DNA of 64,000 bases from Neptunomonas phycophila (GTDB taxonomy: Bacteria; Pseudomonadota; Gammaproteobacteria; Pseudomonadales; Balneatricaceae): assembly GCF_001922575.1 (NCBI RefSeq), contig NZ_MRCI01000001.1, forward strand, positions 2,046,001 through 2,110,000. Direction: 5' to 3'. The notes under the pieces were generated by a model that did no database searches, had not been told where the DNA came from, and was given only the letters and a program-made list of their open reading frames with translations. Shown piece after piece: positions 1 to 7,651 of this stretch (its first letter is position 1; the number at the start of each line of letters is the position of its first letter). The translations under genes and the position numbers were made by a program.

Positions 1-625
1 GGGTGGCTTCGTAGATTGCCTCTGCCTTGTTGCTAACGGATAACTTTTTATAAATGTTTTTCACGTGGGCGTTAACCGTATGGAAGGATACGTCCAACAT
101 CCCTCCAATCTCTTTTGCGGTATAGCCCTTGCTTACTAGCACTAAAATTTCCTGCTCACGAACACTCAGGTGTGAGCAATTGATCAAGCTTTGCGGCTCA
201 GGCAAGCTCAACTCAGACAATAAGTAACGAGCAATACTCGGGCTTATTGGCGCTCCGCCTTCCACCATTTGCTGAATAGCGTTATTGATTTCTATAAAGT
301 CGTCGTCTTTTAACAGGTAGCCAGAGGCACCCGCTTTGAGGGCATTGATCACGTGCTCTTCATCACCAAAAATAGTGATGACGACGGCCAGTTCGGTTTT
401 TACCTCTGGCTCTCGTAGCATACGTATTAAATCAAGACCGTTACCATCAGGGAGATCTAAGTCGGTTAAGAGAATATCGGGAGAGGTGTGTTGCAAAAAG
501 AACGCAGCCGCTTTAAAAAAGCCAACCGATCCTACCAGACGGAATTGGCCGCCTTCGTTAATCGCTTTTTCTAGCCGCTCACGAGTCGCGTCATCGTCTT
601 CAACAATTAAAACACTCAATTTCAT
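1..625 (-). CDS. LuxR/NarL-family response regulator (C-terminus cut by window edge)
   Basis: 208 codons are visible from the ATG at 625; the gene continues beyond position 1. The N-terminal receiver domain has the acidic pocket VEDDD (D10-D12), the phosphoacceptor D55 in LLTDLDLPDG and the conserved lysine in GYLLKDDD. A C-terminal LuxR helix-turn-helix follows (LSVREQEILVLVSKGYTAKE, then VNAHVKNIYKKLSV). This is a DNA-binding output regulator that needs a partner histidine kinase, which is not in the window. It is divergent from nasA, but the nasA leader carries its own control elements, so a link to nitrate sensing is only a guess. Confidence 0.9.
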   Translation of the reverse strand, partial: MKLSVLIVEDDDATRERLEKAINEGGQFRLVGSVGFFKAAAFFLQHTSPDILLTDLDLPDGNGLDLIRMLREPEVKTELAVVITIFGDEEHVINALKAGASGYLLKDDDFIEINNAIQQMVEGGAPISPSIARYLLSELSLPEPQSLINCSHLSVREQEILVLVSKGYTAKEIGGMLDVSFHTVNAHVKNIYKKLSVSNKAEAIYEAT

Positions 626-920
626 GTGATTTCATCCTTGTCACTAGTCTACTTATAACAAGTGATTGACAAAGGTGACAATGACTAATAATAGGCATTG
701 AGGTTTTCAAACTGTATGGTTGGACTAACCCAAGGTCTAGAACGGTACAAAAAATAGGGCTAAGCCCCCCTCAATACGGACGCCAAAAGCGTACTAATTT
801 GGTGCGCGCACACATTTAGCGCATCAACTTTTTATAAAATCACAGCAATCCCTTTCGATCCAACTAACTAATAAAAAACAAAATCAATAAAAATCAGCAA
901 CTTAATAAAAAAACCGTAGA

Positions 921-936
921 TGGCATAAATTATGCT
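921..936 (+). promoter_or_regulatory. Sigma-54 (-24/-12) promoter of nasA
   Basis: TGGCATAAATTATGCT has GG at 922-923 and GC at 934-935 with exactly 10 bp between them, as in the TGGCAC-N5-TTGC consensus. The expected start, about 12 nt past the GC, falls near 947, just before the first leader hairpin. A weak NtrC-like palindrome (CGCACACATTTAGCGCA, 807-823) lies about 110 bp upstream. Assignment is from sequence match only. Confidence 0.6.
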
Positions 937-950
937 TTTAACAAAATAAT

Positions 951-1031
951 ACCGAGTCTACATTATCGGTTTTAGGAGCAATGGCAATGGCGCCCTTTCA
1001 GATATTCGTATCTGTAGGCGCCTTTTTTTTT
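951..1031 (+). promoter_or_regulatory. ANTAR-type transcription attenuator in the nasA leader
   Basis: Hairpin P1 pairs ACCGA (951-955) with TCGGT (966-970). Hairpin P2 pairs GGC (983-985) with GCC (992-994) around the hexaloop AATGGC, which has A at loop position 1 and G at position 4, the ANTAR-protein recognition pattern. An intrinsic terminator pairs GGCGCC 989-994 with GGCGCC 1017-1022, with an inner CAGATA/TATCTG stem, and is followed by nine T (1023-1031). P2 and the terminator share 989-994 and cannot coexist. This matches the NasR/NasT antitermination mechanism known for nas operons. Confidence 0.75.
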
Positions 1032-1042
1032 GGGTAAATTAT

Positions 1043-3700
1043 ATGACTTCGTCGATCGTAAAAACTACGTGTCCTTATTGCGGTGTTGGCTGCGGTGTAG
1101 ATGCCAAGCTAGAAAACGGCAACTTAATAGCCGTTAGCGGCACAACAGATCACCCTGCTAATCACGGTAAGTTATGTGTGAAGGGCTCGTCACTGCATGA
1201 AACAGTGGATCACGAAGGTCGTATGCTAACGCCCATGCTACACGGGCAACCTACCGATTGGGATACCTCACTGGCCTATGTCAGTGACAAAATAAAAGCC
1301 ATTGTTGCGGAGCACGGCCCAGATGCGTTCGCATTTTATGTGTCAGGACAAATCCTGACAGAGGATTATTACGTCGCTAATAAGCTCATTAAAGGCTTTA
1401 TTGGCACGGCTAATATCGACACGAACTCTCGCCTGTGCATGGCGTCAGCTGTTGTTGCTCACAAGCGCGCTTTTGGAACAGATACCGTACCTGGTAATTA
1501 TGATGACCTTAACCATGCTGACGTTGTCATCCTAACAGGCTCCAATTTAGCGTGGGCACACCCCATTGTTTATCAGCGTTTGGCCAACGCCAAAAAGCAA
1601 AACCCGTCTTTACAAGTGGTCGTTATTGACCCACGTAAAACAGCCAGTTGTGATATTGCCGATTTACACTTACCGCTAAAGCCCGGTAGTGATGCTTTTT
1701 TATTCAACGGCCTAGCGCACCACCTAATAGCGCACAACAAATTAGATGATAGTTTTTTAGCCAACCACTGCAATGGACTGGAGGCGATTCAACAGGCCGT
1801 CATAGACCAAACCTCGCAGCAGACGGCTCAAGATTGTGATTTAACTGAAGATCAAATTAATCACTTTTATTCACTATTTGCGAACAATGAACGGGTTGTT
1901 ACCTTGTTTTCTCAAGGCATTAACCAATCGTCCAGTGGGGTTGATAAAGGCAACGCAATTATCAACTGTCATTTATTGACCGGAAAAATAGGTAAACCTG
2001 GAGCGGCTCCCTTTTCTATTACCGGCCAACCCAATGCGATGGGCGGGCGTGAAGTCGGAGGGTTAGCTAACCAGTTAGCGGCGCATATGGATTTCAAAAA
2101 ACCCGAGCACATTGACCGTGTGGCTCGATTTTGGAATGCCACTAACATGGCCAAAAATGAGGGTTTAAAAGCCGTAGACATGTTCGATGCCGTTGCCGAT
2201 GGTCGTATCAAAGCCATTTGGATTATGGCTACTAATCCGGTGGTATCTATGCCAGATGCCGACCGAATTAAAGCGGCATTACAATCATGTGATCTTGTTA
2301 TCGTGTCTGACTCGCAAGCTATGACAGACACCTCTCAATATGCCGATGCATGCTTCCCTGCTACTACATGGGCCGAAAAAGACGGAACGGTAACCAACTC
2401 CGAACGCTTTATTTCCCGGCAACGGGGTTATTTACTTCCCCCTGGCGATGCAAAGCACGACTGGCAAGCGATCTGCGAAGTAGCCAAAAGATTGGGCTTT
2501 GAAGAAGCCTTTAACTATGAGAACAGCGCTGATATTTTTCGCGAGCATGCCGCCCTTTCTGGGTTTGAAAATGATGATGAACGCGATTTTGATATCTCTT
2601 TACTCAGCCAAATCAGTAATGCCGAATACCACAATTTAACTCCCATACAGTGGCCGGTTAACACACGTCACCCTAATGGGCGTTCACGTTTCTTTGATGA
2701 CGGACGCTTTTATACGGCCGATAAAAAAGCCAACTTAATAGCCGTTCAGCCTCGCCTACCGACCTATACCCCCAACAGTGGGCAAGTCACATTAAATACG
2801 GGGCGCATACGCGATCAATGGCACACCATGACACGCACCGGAAAATCAGCACGCCTTCTGGAGCACATCGCCTCCCCCACTGTACAAATTCACCCAGAAA
2901 CGGCCCGACAGCAAGCCATTGCCAACAACGCATTAGTTAAGTTGAGTGATCGAGGCATTAGTTATATTGCCCGCGCTGAAATTACCGAGTCGGTCAGGGC
3001 TGACTCTTTATTCATCCCAATGCATTGGAATGATATGTTTGCCAGTCATGCGCGCGCAAATAGCTTAGTTCGCCCTATTAGCGATGCGCTATCAGGACAA
3101 CCTGAGTTTAAGCATAGCCCGGTGACTATCACACCACTGGTTGCCCAGTGGCAAGGCTGGCTGATGACCAATGAAACATTCACTCCCGATAGCGACCTAG
3201 AATGGTTCAGAACACCGTTAGCCAACTGCACATTATGGGAATTGATTTCTGAGCAACGCCTGCCGGATATGGCGTGGTTAAGAACTCAATTCAGTGATAT
3301 GGATGATTGGGTTCATCTGCAAGACACGGAAGGGCGTTATTTAAGTGCAGCAGGTTTCAAAAATAACCGCTTATGCGTGGTGCTAATGAGTGAGCCAGAC
3401 CTGCCTGAGATGGATCGCAATTGGTTAAAAGCGCAAATAGGAACAGAATTCGAAACCAAAAGTGACCGTTTACGCCTGTTGGCGGGTGTCCCTGCTGACC
3501 CTGCTAGCCAGACAGGACGTACCGTGTGCTCGTGTTATCAAGTGGGCGAGCAAACGATCATTAATGCAATATTAAACGGCGAAGCGGATTCGGTTGAATC
3601 GCTTGGAGCTCTCCTGAAGTGCGGCACTAACTGCGGCTCCTGTATACCCGAACTGAGAGCGTTAACCCTAGAGCACCAAGCCAAAGAAACTGCCGCCTAA
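1043..3700 (+). CDS. nasA: Assimilatory nitrate reductase catalytic subunit
   Basis: 885 aa cytoplasmic molybdopterin (bis-MGD) oxidoreductase reducing nitrate to nitrite. An N-terminal [4Fe-4S] site is seen as C10, C13, C17 and C45. The molybdopterin core follows, then a C-terminal BFD-like [2Fe-2S] domain (about residues 825-875; C829, C831, C864, C867), the arrangement of proteobacterial NasA rather than periplasmic NapA; there is no Tat signal. The ATG lies 12 nt after the leader U-tract, with only a weak GGG ribosome site. Nitrite reductase and nitrate transporter genes are not adjacent, so nasA appears as a single-gene unit ended by the hairpin at 3736-3758. Confidence 0.95.
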   Translation: MTSSIVKTTCPYCGVGCGVDAKLENGNLIAVSGTTDHPANHGKLCVKGSSLHETVDHEGRMLTPMLHGQPTDWDTSLAYVSDKIKAIVAEHGPDAFAFYVSGQILTEDYYVANKLIKGFIGTANIDTNSRLCMASAVVAHKRAFGTDTVPGNYDDLNHADVVILTGSNLAWAHPIVYQRLANAKKQNPSLQVVVIDPRKTASCDIADLHLPLKPGSDAFLFNGLAHHLIAHNKLDDSFLANHCNGLEAIQQAVIDQTSQQTAQDCDLTEDQINHFYSLFANNERVVTLFSQGINQSSSGVDKGNAIINCHLLTGKIGKPGAAPFSITGQPNAMGGREVGGLANQLAAHMDFKKPEHIDRVARFWNATNMAKNEGLKAVDMFDAVADGRIKAIWIMATNPVVSMPDADRIKAALQSCDLVIVSDSQAMTDTSQYADACFPATTWAEKDGTVTNSERFISRQRGYLLPPGDAKHDWQAICEVAKRLGFEEAFNYENSADIFREHAALSGFENDDERDFDISLLSQISNAEYHNLTPIQWPVNTRHPNGRSRFFDDGRFYTADKKANLIAVQPRLPTYTPNSGQVTLNTGRIRDQWHTMTRTGKSARLLEHIASPTVQIHPETARQQAIANNALVKLSDRGISYIARAEITESVRADSLFIPMHWNDMFASHARANSLVRPISDALSGQPEFKHSPVTITPLVAQWQGWLMTNETFTPDSDLEWFRTPLANCTLWELISEQRLPDMAWLRTQFSDMDDWVHLQDTEGRYLSAAGFKNNRLCVVLMSEPDLPEMDRNWLKAQIGTEFETKSDRLRLLAGVPADPASQTGRTVCSCYQVGEQTIINAILNGEADSVESLGALLKCGTNCGSCIPELRALTLEHQAKETAA

Positions 3701-3735
3701 GGGCACGGACTCAATTAGGCGAGCTTGAAGCATCA

Positions 3736-3758
3736 GAGCCTTTTTTCAAAAAAGGCTC
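3736..3758. terminator. Bidirectional terminator between nasA and dgkA
   Basis: GAGCCTTTTTT and AAAAAAGGCTC form a perfect 11-bp hairpin with a single-base loop and U-runs in both directions. The dgkA stop codon (3746-3748) lies inside the hairpin, so the last dgkA codons double as terminator sequence. Confidence 0.85.
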
Positions 3759-4120
3759 CCGTTCTCTGCTATTACAGCCCCCCACATAAGGACGACAATG
3801 ATTAGCCCCATGGTCACAGTGGCGGAACCTAAATCCTTAGCCCGGCCTGCTAGCTCATGATACTCAGCCCCAACACGGTCGACGACCGCCTCTATAGCTG
3901 AGTTAATTAACTCAAAAGCAAAGACAAGAACACAGCTACCCACCAACAAAGCCCATTGAGTTGGTGATTGTGCTACGAAAAATGAAGCAGGAAACAAAAC
4001 AATAAAGGCATACACCTCGTATTCAAAAGCGGGCTCATGCCGAAAAGCAGCTTTGATGCCTTGGACCGTATACTTTGACGCATAATATAAACGCGCCAGC
4101 CCCCGTGATTTAGTTATCAT
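3746..4120 (-). CDS. dgkA: Diacylglycerol kinase (DgkA)
   Basis: About 124 aa inner-membrane kinase phosphorylating diacylglycerol to phosphatidate. The family signature is present (ELINSAIEAVVDRVGAEYHE, then LAGRAKDLGSA), with three predicted membrane helices. I prefer the ATG at 4120 (MITKSRGLARLYYA) because the resulting length matches E. coli DgkA (122 aa); an in-frame GTG at 4168 would add 16 residues. It is convergent with nasA and monocistronic. Confidence 0.92.
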   Translation of the reverse strand: MITKSRGLARLYYASKYTVQGIKAAFRHEPAFEYEVYAFIVLFPASFFVAQSPTQWALLVGSCVLVFAFELINSAIEAVVDRVGAEYHELAGRAKDLGSATVTMGLIIVVLMWGAVIAENGSLF

Positions 4121-4204
4121 GTGTGTGATTAAGCTCGTATTTGATAAATTTAAAAATGCCCCATCCACATAGCGGACCGGTCATTTGGTAGGTAATTTAA
4201 AAGT

Positions 4205-4252
4205 GGCGGGTAATCTAGCGATAAATGCATCACAAGGCTAGATCACCCTGCC
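4205..4252 (-). terminator. Candidate mtnK terminator (imperfect inverted repeat)
   Basis: ATCTAGC (4213-4219) pairs with GCTAGAT (4237-4243), extended by GGCGGGT (4205-4211) against CACCCTGCC (4244-4252) with bulges. It lies just after mtnK on the minus strand and is followed there by a short CTTTT run. Confidence 0.5.
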
Positions 4253-4296
4253 AATTTGATCAAAACTTAATCAAACTGACATATTTAATACACAAT

Positions 4297-5496
4297 TCAG
4301 TAGGGCAAGGCTAAAGCAATGGCATTCAACGCATCTGGACTAGAAATCGAGTGTCTGTTAACAATCATCTCACGCCCTAACGCTAACGCCCAACGCTCAG
4401 ACTTAGCGCGCAGTTCAATGTCGTCAATTGAGTCTATATCCGCAATGTGAGCCAGCCCAATAGTGCGTCGGATCACTTCAGTACCGGCAAACCCAACGGT
4501 CTCACACCACACATCAGCCAAAAATGCCTGAACATAATCGGGCTGACTCATTGTCGGTTCGTCTGACTTTTCGGCTACGAGGTCTGTAAAGCGTTTATGA
4601 AAAGCAGACCAGCAATTAACAATCTCACCTAACAAAAATGCCTGATAATCATCTCGTTCGTTTTTGGGGCCTGCAAGACCAAACTGCCCTGCGTAATTCA
4701 GCAAAACATTACCAATGATCGATCCAATATCAAACGCCATGGGGCCATAAAAGGCGAATTCAGGGTCAATGACTTTAGTACTATCAGCCCGAACAAAAAC
4801 AGAGCCCGCATGTAGATCACCATGAACCAGAGCCTCTGGGCAGTTCATAAACTGACGCTTTAGCTTGGTCACTTCTATCTTAAGCGCTTTATCATTCCAC
4901 AAGCCCTGAGCAGCTTCTAATACCGGTGGGCTAATGCTGTTGCGTTCATGGTCGCAATACGGATCCCAAAAAAACAGATCTTCAGTAATTTTGCATAAGC
5001 CAGGATTAATATAGTTGGCTACAGCGCGTTTTTTAGTCTCGTAATCCAGATAAAAATCAGACGTATGGAATAAGGTTTCAGCTAAAAACAGGCCTAAATG
5101 CTCACCTAATGATGGCAATGGGTGCCGCTCAATAAAGGCAAAACGCAGGTTCTCGTGATCGCCAATATCTTCCATGGCAAACGCCGACTCTTCAGCAGAG
5201 AACGCATACATTTTAGGCACAAAATTAGGCGCCCACATCGCTTCTGTTTGAAGAACTTGCGCCTCAATACGGATACGATCAATGGAAAGCGGCCAATCAG
5301 TGCCAATAATTCGAATGTAAGGCAATGCTTGTTTCACAATGACACTGCCCTCATTGCCTTTTACCCGATAAATGTAATTGATATTGCCGTCGCCAATCTC
5401 TTCGACGTGCAGAGGCTCATCAGCGGTAAATTGATCAGTATGCGCACGCACAAACGCGACAACTGCCGCATCATCTTCAAATTTTGAATACGTCAT
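4297..5496 (-). CDS. mtnK: S-methyl-5-thioribose kinase
   Basis: 399 aa APH/choline-kinase-fold enzyme that phosphorylates methylthioribose to methylthioribose-1-phosphate in methionine salvage. The Brenner-type catalytic loop VHGDLHAGSVF (H225, D227) and the metal-binding IDPEFAFYGPMAFD are visible, and the length is normal for MtnK. Start ATG at 5496. It stands alone, divergent from the guanidine operon, while mtnA and mtnDCB lie 50-58 kb away in this window. No SAM-type riboswitch was recognised upstream. Confidence 0.93.
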   Translation of the reverse strand: MTYSKFEDDAAVVAFVRAHTDQFTADEPLHVEEIGDGNINYIYRVKGNEGSVIVKQALPYIRIIGTDWPLSIDRIRIEAQVLQTEAMWAPNFVPKMYAFSAEESAFAMEDIGDHENLRFAFIERHPLPSLGEHLGLFLAETLFHTSDFYLDYETKKRAVANYINPGLCKITEDLFFWDPYCDHERNSISPPVLEAAQGLWNDKALKIEVTKLKRQFMNCPEALVHGDLHAGSVFVRADSTKVIDPEFAFYGPMAFDIGSIIGNVLLNYAGQFGLAGPKNERDDYQAFLLGEIVNCWSAFHKRFTDLVAEKSDEPTMSQPDYVQAFLADVWCETVGFAGTEVIRRTIGLAHIADIDSIDDIELRAKSERWALALGREMIVNRHSISSPDALNAIALALPY

Positions 5497-5772
5497 GATG
5501 AAAATCCAATCCCAGCGCCCACGTCAACGTAAATGAGCACTCTGTTATTTTTAAATTGTTATAGTGCCCAATTAAGACATAGTGGGGCAGCTTAAAGCAT
5601 CATTATAGTGAAAAACTAAAGCTTGCCCTACGCTAAGGCGCACCATATTGATTTACAAACCGACAAAATGGCGCACTCTAGTGCATAAAAACACTTATGT
5701 ACTCAGTTTTTGTACATTTACAAATTTCGAAAACAAACATAACTCCATGATATTAAATGACTTTATAAAAAA

Positions 5773-5788
5773 TGGAATTTAAATTGCT
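5773..5788 (+). promoter_or_regulatory. Sigma-54 promoter of the guanidine operon
   Basis: TGGAATTTAAATTGCT: GG 5774-5775 and GC 5786-5787 are separated by exactly 10 bp, and the -12 element TTGC is perfect. The predicted start near 5799 lies about 45 nt before the riboswitch aptamer. GCGCAC motifs, which resemble half-sites of the NtrC consensus, occur at 5639-5644 and 5671-5676. Confidence 0.55.
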
Positions 5789-5842
5789 TAATCTACAGGG
5801 TCGGTAACCTAGTGGTTACGAGACATACAATCTGATTAATAG

Positions 5843-5960
5843 AGCGCTAGGGTTCCGATTATATCCCCAACATTGAAAATAATGTGGGATTAATGCCTGG
5901 TCCAAGAGCACTCGACCTTTCTTGCAAAGGTTACACGGCGGGACAAAAGCCCGGGAGATT
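5843..5960 (+). ncRNA. Guanidine-I riboswitch (ykkC-yxkD class)
   Basis: Conserved ykkC blocks occur in order: CTAGGGTTCCG (5848-5858), CCTGGTCCAAGAG (5896-5908), ACACGGCGGGACAAAAGCCC (5933-5952) and CGGGAGA (5952-5958). This aptamer senses free guanidinium and normally turns on genes that carboxylate or export guanidine. It sits directly upstream of the DUF1989/carboxylase/allophanate hydrolase operon, which fits the class. A GGTAACC-TAGT-GGTTACG hairpin lies upstream (about 5803-5820). Confidence 0.93.
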
Positions 5961-6014
5961 CATTTGGCAAAATGCCATGTGTATTCAACGTGTTATCTAC
6001 AAGAGAGGCTCTGC

Positions 6015-6134
6015 ATGACACAACTTAGATCATTCGCAATACCGCTCCTACTTCCCCCAACACGCCTTGCCGTGAGCACACATTTTATAGTGCTTTTTTC
6101 TATTTTTGCTGCGGTAAGCGGCTCGACCCGTTGA
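6015..6134 (+). CDS. Possible 39-aa leader peptide between riboswitch and operon
   Basis: ATG at 6015 has a GAGAGG ribosome site 6 nt upstream. The 39-codon product has one hydrophobic stretch (about residues 19-37) and no recognised family. Its stop TGA (6132-6134) is directly followed by the ribosome site of the next gene. It spans a terminator-like hairpin (6075-6099), so translation could affect readthrough. It may instead be a chance ORF. Confidence 0.35.
   Translation: MTQLRSFAIPLLLPPTRLAVSTHFIVLFSIFAAVSGSTR
6075..6099 (+). terminator. Candidate expression-platform terminator of the guanidine riboswitch
   Basis: AGCAC (6075-6079) pairs with GTGCT (6090-6094) around a 10-nt loop, and T continues to 6099. 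The stem is short. It lies about 115 nt past the aptamer, so the switching partner is not obvious. Confidence 0.4.
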
Positions 6135-6145
6135 AGGAACTTACT

Positions 6146-6898
6146 ATGTCTAATTCAATAGATTCGTCACGCCCTAATCCCTCACTGATACGTTCAATGG
6201 ACTACAGCACAGATATCCCCGGTGCGAGCCATTGGTCCTTGCGTATGCGTAAAGGAACCATCATGCGGCTAACCGACACGCAAGGTGGCGCAAATGTTGG
6301 CATGTTATTTTATAACCCTGAGAACCTGTTAGAGCGTTATAACGCGCCTGACAGCCTCAAGTGCCAACATACTTTCAAACTTACCCAAGGGCACTGTCTT
6401 TACTCAGATATGGGTCGTATTTTTGCATCGATTATTGAAGATACTCACGGCTGGCACGACACCGTATGCGGTAATAGCCATGCGAACCATATTAAGCGCT
6501 GGGGTGTTAGGGATTACCAAAGCAACCGTAACGACTGGATGCAAAATGGCCATGATGCCTTCCTCGTTGAACTAGCAAAATATGGCCTGGGGCAAGCAGA
6601 CCTAGCCGCCAACGTTAACTGGTTTAGCCAAATCGTGACCGATGAAACCGGCAAGATGCAATTAGCCCCCAGCAAAGCCGCTGGAGCCCAGCTGACTTTA
6701 CGATTTGAAATGGACACACTCGTCATTTTACATACCTGCCCTCACCCCATGAACCAAGCAGACAACTACCCGCGCAAGCCAGTGCACATCCAACTAGGGG
6801 AAGCAGAACCAGTCACAACCACTGATGCATGCCTTACTGCCTGCGATGAAAACCGTCGTGGCTTCCAAAACAATGCGCTTTACCACTTAGGCCGATAA
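6146..6898 (+). CDS. Urea-amidolyase-associated protein UAAP1-like (DUF1989), carboxyguanidine deiminase subunit
   Basis: 250 aa DUF1989 protein. Its C-terminus ends in the UAAP1-type [17 protein letters not shown], and [12 protein letters not shown] is a likely metal-site segment. Paired DUF1989 proteins in guanidine carboxylase operons form the heteromeric carboxyguanidine deiminase CgdAB, converting carboxyguanidine to allophanate; which subunit this is cannot be fixed here. The ATG at 6146 is chosen for its AAGGA ribosome site 7 nt upstream; an upstream TTG at 6131 overlaps that site. It is the first confident gene of the operon. Confidence 0.88.
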   Translation: MSNSIDSSRPNPSLIRSMDYSTDIPGASHWSLRMRKGTIMRLTDTQGGANVGMLFYNPENLLERYNAPDSLKCQHTFKLTQGHCLYSDMGRIFASIIEDTHGWHDTVCGNSHANHIKRWGVRDYQSNRNDWMQNGHDAFLVELAKYGLGQADLAANVNWFSQIVTDETGKMQLAPSKAAGAQLTLRFEMDTLVILHTCPHPMNQADNYPRKPVHIQLGEAEPVTTTDACLTACDENRRGFQNNALYHLGR

Positions 6899-6909
6899 GG
6901 AGCTCAAAA

Positions 6910-7551
6910 ATGTCAGTTATTGCTAGCGACTTACTCATAGACAACGCACGTTACACCCAATCAATAAAAGCGGGTAATTACTACCTAGGCACGATTAAAG
7001 CGGGGCAAACCTTTCGCATAGTAGACCTAGAGGGTAACCAAGCGGCTGATACACTGTTTTTCAACGCTAACGACCCTTCCGAACGCTACAGCGCCATGGA
7101 TACCATTCGCGAGCAAAGCAATGTGTACCTCACTACCGGATCAGAGCTGCGCTCTAACTTAAACAATGTCCTACTCCGCATTGTTGCGGATACGTGTGGT
7201 CGACATGACACGCTGGGTGGTGCCTGTGCTACCGAGAGTAATACCGTGCGCTACGATTTGGAAAAACGCTGTATGCACGCCTGCCGTGATAGTTGGATGT
7301 TAGCTATTGCCGAACACCCTGAATATGGGCTGCACAAACGAGATATTAGTCACAACATTAACTTTTTCATGAATGTACCCGTGACTCCTGAAGGTGGTTT
7401 AACGTTTGAGGACGGGATCTCGGCGCCCGGTAAATATGTAGAGTTAACAGCCGTAATGGATGTCATTGTGCTGATTTCAAACTGCCCTCAACTCAACAAC
7501 CCATGCAATGGCTATAACCCTACACCAGTCCAAATTGCTGTGTGGGACTAA
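6910..7551 (+). CDS. Urea-amidolyase-associated protein UAAP2-like (DUF1989), carboxyguanidine deiminase subunit
   Basis: 213 aa second DUF1989 protein, 11 bp after the first and presumably cotranslated. It has the UAAP2 hallmark [20 protein letters not shown], followed by the Cys/His segment CMHACRDSW that probably completes a metal site. Together with the preceding gene it is expected to form CgdAB. The tandem arrangement with a biotin carboxylase and allophanate hydrolase under a guanidine riboswitch supports guanidine rather than urea as substrate. Confidence 0.88.
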   Translation: MSVIASDLLIDNARYTQSIKAGNYYLGTIKAGQTFRIVDLEGNQAADTLFFNANDPSERYSAMDTIREQSNVYLTTGSELRSNLNNVLLRIVADTCGRHDTLGGACATESNTVRYDLEKRCMHACRDSWMLAIAEHPEYGLHKRDISHNINFFMNVPVTPEGGLTFEDGISAPGKYVELTAVMDVIVLISNCPQLNNPCNGYNPTPVQIAVWD

Positions 7552-7651
7552 GCCAAGGTCAAAACATAGGTAAGCCAAGTCAAACAGATCATCGCTGCAT
7601 GGACGACCCTGCAGTGTACAACACACCGGGACGGCCCGGATCAGGTGAACA

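Noticed and set aside
798-823. Strong NtrC binding site upstream of nasA
   Set aside because: The palindrome matches only part of the NtrC consensus, so it is mentioned only as weak support.
5922-6014. Reading frame extending the 39-aa ORF upstream through the riboswitch
   Set aside because: The sequence is explained by the conserved guanidine-I aptamer; codons there have no ribosome site and would be structured RNA.
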